From positions 2,170 through 10,319 of the forward strand of contig JAFLKZ010000197.1 in the NCBI GenBank assembly GCA_019162915.1: a DNA stretch of 8,150 nt, written 5' to 3'. Positions 5,561 to 8,150 of the stretch are shown here, in pieces. A model generated the notes under the pieces. That model searched no databases. It was not told where the DNA came from and was given only the letters and a program-made list of their open reading frames with translations. Made by a program: the position numbers and the translations under genes. This DNA comes from Campylobacteraceae bacterium (GTDB taxonomy: Bacteria > Campylobacterota > Campylobacteria > Campylobacterales > Sulfurospirillaceae). How positions within the stretch are numbered: the first letter of the stretch is position 1; each line of letters opens with the position of its first letter.

Positions 5561-5572
5561 TTTACATGTAAA
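5561..5572. repeat. TTTACATGTAAA palindrome upstream of the Rof-like gene
   Basis: Perfect 12-bp palindrome 21 bp before the chosen start at 5539. It would lie in the 5' leader or promoter of the Rof-like gene. Same family as the copies at 1442-1451, 3304-3313, 5281-5302 and 6677-6690. Confidence 0.6.
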
Positions 5573-5696
5573 GATAGAATACCTGCCCAAAGAGGTTTTT
5601 CTATAATATGCGCACTGATGTTATGAAAATTCTCTCGCCAATTAATAAATACGAAATTACTCCAGTATTAAATACTTTTAAGTATAAAAATAATAT

Positions 5697-6641
5697 TTAT
5701 TTTACTTTTATATCTTTTGTGCGCTTATCAAAGTATGCTCTTAGATGTTCTATACTACTTCGACCCATGGCTAAAATGCTCTCCGTAGAGTTTCCTCCTA
5801 GATGCGGTGTGCCAATGAGATTGGGAAGGGCTATAAGTTCTTTATCTTCCACTGGTTCGGTGGCAAAAGCTTCTAACGCTGCGCCTGCGATATCTCCATT
5901 TTTAAGTGCTACTTTGAGGGCTTCTTCATTGATGATATTGCCTCTTGCCGTATTGATGATAAAAGCGCTTTTTTTCATCATCTCAAACTCTTTAGTAGAA
6001 AAAAGATTGCGAGTTTCATCGGCAAGCGGAAGATGGATAGAAATGATGTCAGCAGATAGTACAATCTGCTCTTTGGTAGCAAATTCAATCCCATATTTTT
6101 GAGCTTCTGTCTCGTTTTGTGTTCGATTATTGACAAGTATTTTACACTCGAAAGGTTTGAGAAGTTCGATAAGTCGTTTAGAAATATGACCAAAACCAAA
6201 AAGCCCAATGGTTTTACCTCGAAGTTCACTTCCTCCATTGACTTTCCAAATTCCATTTTTAAGAAGCGTCGTAGCAATATGAAGATTTCTCGCAAGGGAG
6301 AGCATAAAACTCAAAGTAACTTCAGCGACAGAATTGCTATTAGTGCCACCACTCCAACCAAGTGCTACGCCTCTTTTTTTCATTGCTTCCACATCAAGAT
6401 TGTCCAACCCTACGCCATAACGTGAAAGAATTTTAAGTTTTGGGCATTGCGCTAAGATCTCATCATCTATTTTTTCAAGACCTACTATCGCCCCATCGAC
6501 ATTTTGAAGATACGAAATGATAGCTTCTTTCGTTTTTAAAGTATTAGCCTCATTAAGTTTGACATTTAAAAAATGAGTTTTAAGCTCGTCAACAAGAATT
6601 TGCGAACGTGAAAAAAGTGGTGAGATAACGGCAATTGTCAT
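5697..6641 (-). CDS. D-isomer-specific 2-hydroxyacid dehydrogenase (phosphoglycerate dehydrogenase type)
   Basis: A 314-residue NAD(P)-dependent oxidoreductase interconverting a 2-hydroxyacid and its 2-keto acid. The catalytic domain contains RYGVGLDNLD (74-83), the substrate-binding signature shared with 3-phosphoglycerate dehydrogenase, and NSVAE (103-107). The Rossmann fold has GLFGFGHIS (146-154), a GxGxxG loop with Ser in the last position. Catalytic R233 (NTARGNI), E262 (ATEP) and H280 (TPHLGGN) are all present. At the end of beta-2, where NAD enzymes carry Asp, this one reads NNRT (171-174), which suggests NADP(H) preference. There is no ACT regulatory domain, so it is a short form; substrate could be phosphoglycerate, glyoxylate, hydroxypyruvate or another acid. 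AAGGA lies six bases before the ATG. It is 49 bp after the coiled-coil gene and 157 bp before the Rof-like gene. Confidence 0.93.
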   Translation of the reverse strand: MTIAVISPLFSRSQILVDELKTHFLNVKLNEANTLKTKEAIISYLQNVDGAIVGLEKIDDEILAQCPKLKILSRYGVGLDNLDVEAMKKRGVALGWSGGTNSNSVAEVTLSFMLSLARNLHIATTLLKNGIWKVNGGSELRGKTIGLFGFGHISKRLIELLKPFECKILVNNRTQNETEAQKYGIEFATKEQIVLSADIISIHLPLADETRNLFSTKEFEMMKKSAFIINTARGNIINEEALKVALKNGDIAGAALEAFATEPVEDKELIALPNLIGTPHLGGNSTESILAMGRSSIEHLRAYFDKRTKDIKVK

Positions 6642-6676
6642 TGTTTTCCTTTATAATGCTCATCGTAGCGCGATAC

Positions 6677-6690
6677 GTTTACATGTAAAC
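6677..6690. repeat. 14-bp GTTTACATGTAAAC palindrome abutting a stop codon
   Basis: Perfect palindrome whose last base touches the stop codon (6691-6693) of the coiled-coil gene. It shares its first base with CGTAGCGCGATACG (6664-6677), itself an inverted repeat with one mismatched pair. Together they fill much of the 49-bp gap before the dehydrogenase gene. Confidence 0.6.
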
Positions 6691-7950
6691 TTACCGTGTT
6701 GCTAAAGTTTTTGCTAATGCTCTTTGAATTCGTTCATACTGTTTATCCATGGGATGGCCAATAGCTTCTATGTTTGCAATAATTTCTTTTCCCTCAGCGT
6801 ATTTTTTTTCCCAAACATAAACTTCTTTTTGCTTATTTGAGATAACCAGTTCCACCTCTTTGAGAAGTTTTTGAATTTTATTGCGTAGGCTCAAAAGTTC
6901 ATCTTCTTTTTTAAACATTTTCCCAATCAACACTTTGCGTTGAAAGATTTTTTCTTCTCCATTTTCGGTAAACATCACTTCTGCTGACTCAGTATTTTGA
7001 AGTCTATCTATCGTTTTATGGATATGATTTATTTTGGCTTCTATTTCTTGCAAAGTTATTTGTTCAGCCAATATTTGCTTGCCAAGCTCTTTTTGATTTA
7101 TCTTATAAGCTTCCAACTTTTGTTTAATCATAATCAATGAATTTTTCTTATCATAAACAGCTTGTTTTGCCCTCTTATGTTGGAGCATTGTGGAGCGAAT
7201 TGTGGTCATATTCCACGCATGATTGCTCTCATCTAAGATAGGTTTTGGTTTATAGCGCATCCCTTTAGCATCAATACTTTCATGCACACTAAAGCAACTT
7301 AAAAACTCAATTGCTTTTTTGTCTTGATTTGAAAAATGAAATAAAATATCTTCGGCCACAAAAAGCATCAGCTCATCAAACATTTCTCGCAGTAAGTAGA
7401 AGCTCATACCACGAATACTTTGAAGCTCCTCTAACTCCGTATAACCGATAACTACAATTTCAACCATATTAACAAAAGTAGGAATGAATATCTTTTTAAA
7501 TTCCATAGGGTTGATTTTTTTAAAAGATAAAATATCTTCAATCACATAAGGCAAAAGTGCTAAAATTTTCTCTTTATGTAAATTATTGGGGAAAAATCTT
7601 TTTTTATACTCTTCTAAAATTTCAGGTGATAACCCACAGGCTCTTCTATTTTCAGCATTAGTGGGTGCTGTTTCAATCTGGAAAAACAGTTTTCCATACA
7701 CACGACCATCTGCAAATAAAAAAAGGTCATTTTCTTTAAGTCCCATTTTTTTGAAAAATTTCTCACTTAAAACATCTTTGTAAGAAAAATATTTTTTAGG
7801 TAATTTGCATCTATGCAACATGGATGTAAGTTCTTCTATATCATCCTCTTCAAAATAATACAAAGCTTCGTGAACTAAATACTTTGAAATATTAAATTGT
7901 TTTAAAAATTTATCTATCTTTGTTTCAATATCATGAAACTCTTCTTCCAT
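6691..7950 (-). CDS. Hypothetical coiled-coil protein, 419 residues
   Basis: I do not recognise this protein. With the start used here it has 419 residues. The first 240 are mixed helical with a compact segment around ENDLFLFADGRVYGKLFF (73-90) and a hydrophobic stretch near 157-170 that is too polar around it for a confident membrane helix. Residues about 251-320 and 346-395 are long charged heptad-like helices (K/E/Q rich), predicted coiled coil, separated by a short beta-like insert (EVMFTENGEEKIFQRK, 325-340). The frame is open to a GTG at 8040, but that GTG has no ribosome site and overlaps repeats of the divergent promoter. The ATG at 7950 has AGGA five bases upstream and TAAAAT at 7979-7984. 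No catalytic motif is visible; a structural or scaffold role is only a guess. It is divergent from an exported protein gene. Confidence 0.8.
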   Translation of the reverse strand: MEEEFHDIETKIDKFLKQFNISKYLVHEALYYFEEDDIEELTSMLHRCKLPKKYFSYKDVLSEKFFKKMGLKENDLFLFADGRVYGKLFFQIETAPTNAENRRACGLSPEILEEYKKRFFPNNLHKEKILALLPYVIEDILSFKKINPMEFKKIFIPTFVNMVEIVVIGYTELEELQSIRGMSFYLLREMFDELMLFVAEDILFHFSNQDKKAIEFLSCFSVHESIDAKGMRYKPKPILDESNHAWNMTTIRSTMLQHKRAKQAVYDKKNSLIMIKQKLEAYKINQKELGKQILAEQITLQEIEAKINHIHKTIDRLQNTESAEVMFTENGEEKIFQRKVLIGKMFKKEDELLSLRNKIQKLLKEVELVISNKQKEVYVWEKKYAEGKEIIANIEAIGHPMDKQYERIQRALAKTLATR

Positions 7951-7978
7951 ACCATTCCTATCAACATTCAGTGGATGT

Positions 7979-7984
7979 ATTTTA
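7979..7984 (-). promoter_or_regulatory. Possible -10 box of the coiled-coil gene
   Basis: TAAAAT on the minus strand with a T-rich stretch upstream. Predicted transcription would begin near 7972, about 22 nt before the ATG at 7950, which supports that start over the GTG at 8040. No clear -35. Confidence 0.35.
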
Positions 7985-8017
7985 TCTAAAAAATATAGCA
8001 AGATTGATTTAAAATGC

Positions 8018-8054
8018 GTGTTAAACAGCGAGATTAACACTTAACTAACACTTA
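8018..8054 (+). promoter_or_regulatory. Cluster of direct and inverted TTAACAC-type repeats (putative regulator site)
   Basis: GTGTTAA (8018-8024) and TTAACAC (8034-8040) form a perfect 7-bp inverted repeat with a 9-bp spacer. TAACACTTA occurs twice in tandem (8035-8043 and 8046-8054) with an 11-bp period, about one helical turn, overlapping the expected -35 position of the promoter at 8060. This arrangement is typical of response-regulator or other activator sites; the regulator is unknown. Confidence 0.42.
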
Positions 8055-8059
8055 GGACT

Positions 8060-8065
8060 TATACT
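8060..8065 (+). promoter_or_regulatory. -10 box of the exported protein gene
   Basis: TATACT (one mismatch to consensus), 27 nt before the ATG at 8093, would give a leader of about 20 nt. No -35 hexamer is present; the tandem repeats lie there, suggesting an activator-dependent promoter. Confidence 0.45.
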
Positions 8066-8092
8066 TTCACTATCAATTTACAAGGAGTAAAA

Positions 8093-8150
8093 ATGAAAAA
8101 AACGATCTTAGCAATAGCAACTTTAGGTGTTTTAGCATTTGGTGCTGATT
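8093..8150 (+). CDS. Exported protein, N-terminal fragment (signal peptide only)
   Basis: The gene runs off the right edge after 19 codons. The visible part, MKKTILAIATLGVLAFGAD, is a classic Sec signal peptide: a KK amino end, a hydrophobic core and small residues before a probable cleavage at AFGA/D. The mature protein is therefore periplasmic or outer-membrane; its identity cannot be told from this stretch. A small cytochrome c or other periplasmic protein would fit but is not shown. AAGGAG lies five bases before the ATG, a strong site that implies good expression. It is divergent from the coiled-coil gene, with the repeat cluster at 8018-8054 between them. Confidence 0.82.
   Translation, partial: MKKTILAIATLGVLAFGAD

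Noticed and set aside
5686..5703. AAAATA/TATTTT stem-loop at the end of the dehydrogenase gene as a terminator
   Set aside because: All A-T, overlaps the stop codon, and the T-run is part of the stem; too weak to call.
5608..6102. Plus-strand open frame with an ATG after AGAGG and a TATAAT nearby
   Set aside because: Most of it lies antisense to the dehydrogenase, whose motifs are unmistakable; the peptide shows no family pattern. The first 89 bases alone are too short to support.
1..8150. Mobile element, CRISPR array, toxin-antitoxin or phage-defence system
   Set aside because: No transposase, integrase, spaced repeats, nuclease or helicase motifs were seen. The two unknown proteins show no defence-related signature, so claiming a defence system would be unsupported.

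Overview
The window is AT-rich bacterial DNA that looks like an anaerobic or microaerophilic Campylobacterota genome, most likely close to Sulfurospirillum. This is an inference from gene content (paired MinD-type ATPases with ferredoxin inserts, a DUF134 regulator, YccF, an EAL protein), AAGGA ribosome sites, AT-rich promoters with little -35 signal, and repeated TTACATGTAA palindromes. No database search was possible.

Region 1 (1-1596, minus strand) is an operon that continues off the left edge. A perfect-consensus sigma70 promoter (TTGACA, 18 bp, TATAAT) with a 14-bp palindrome over its -10 box drives a DUF134 HTH/zinc-ribbon regulator. Two P-loop ATPases with inserted 4Fe-4S ferredoxin motifs follow. 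Both junctions are ATGA overlaps, so the three genes are probably translationally coupled. The set resembles Mrp/NBP35-like iron-sulfur or metallocofactor handling modules.

Region 2 (about 1600-3320, plus strand) holds a 43-residue two-helix membrane microprotein, a spacer rich in GCTAAA/TTTAGC inverted repeats that ends in a hairpin plus T-run, and a 405-residue helical protein of unknown function that starts with TTG. A probable terminator closes it.

Region 3 (3322-7950, minus strand) is a run of separately spaced genes, listed in transcription order from right to left: a 419-residue coiled-coil protein of unknown function; a D-2-hydroxyacid dehydrogenase of the phosphoglycerate dehydrogenase type; a small Rof-like Rho-binding antiterminator; the membrane protein YccF; an EAL c-di-GMP phosphodiesterase with all catalytic residues; and an S4-domain RNA-binding protein of YbcJ type. 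Gaps of 49-157 bp and individual ribosome sites argue for mostly separate units. TTACATGTAA palindromes sit in three of the region's inter-gene gaps and just beyond its left end.

Region 4 (8018-8150, plus strand) is a divergent control region with direct and inverted TTAACAC-type repeats, a TATACT -10 box, and the first 19 codons of an exported protein with a Sec signal peptide.

I see no mobile element, CRISPR array, tRNA/rRNA gene or recognisable defence system. The most interesting points are the coupled ATPase operon and its operator, the palindrome family, the two unrecognised helical proteins, the microprotein with its structured downstream spacer, and the repeat-rich divergent promoter.
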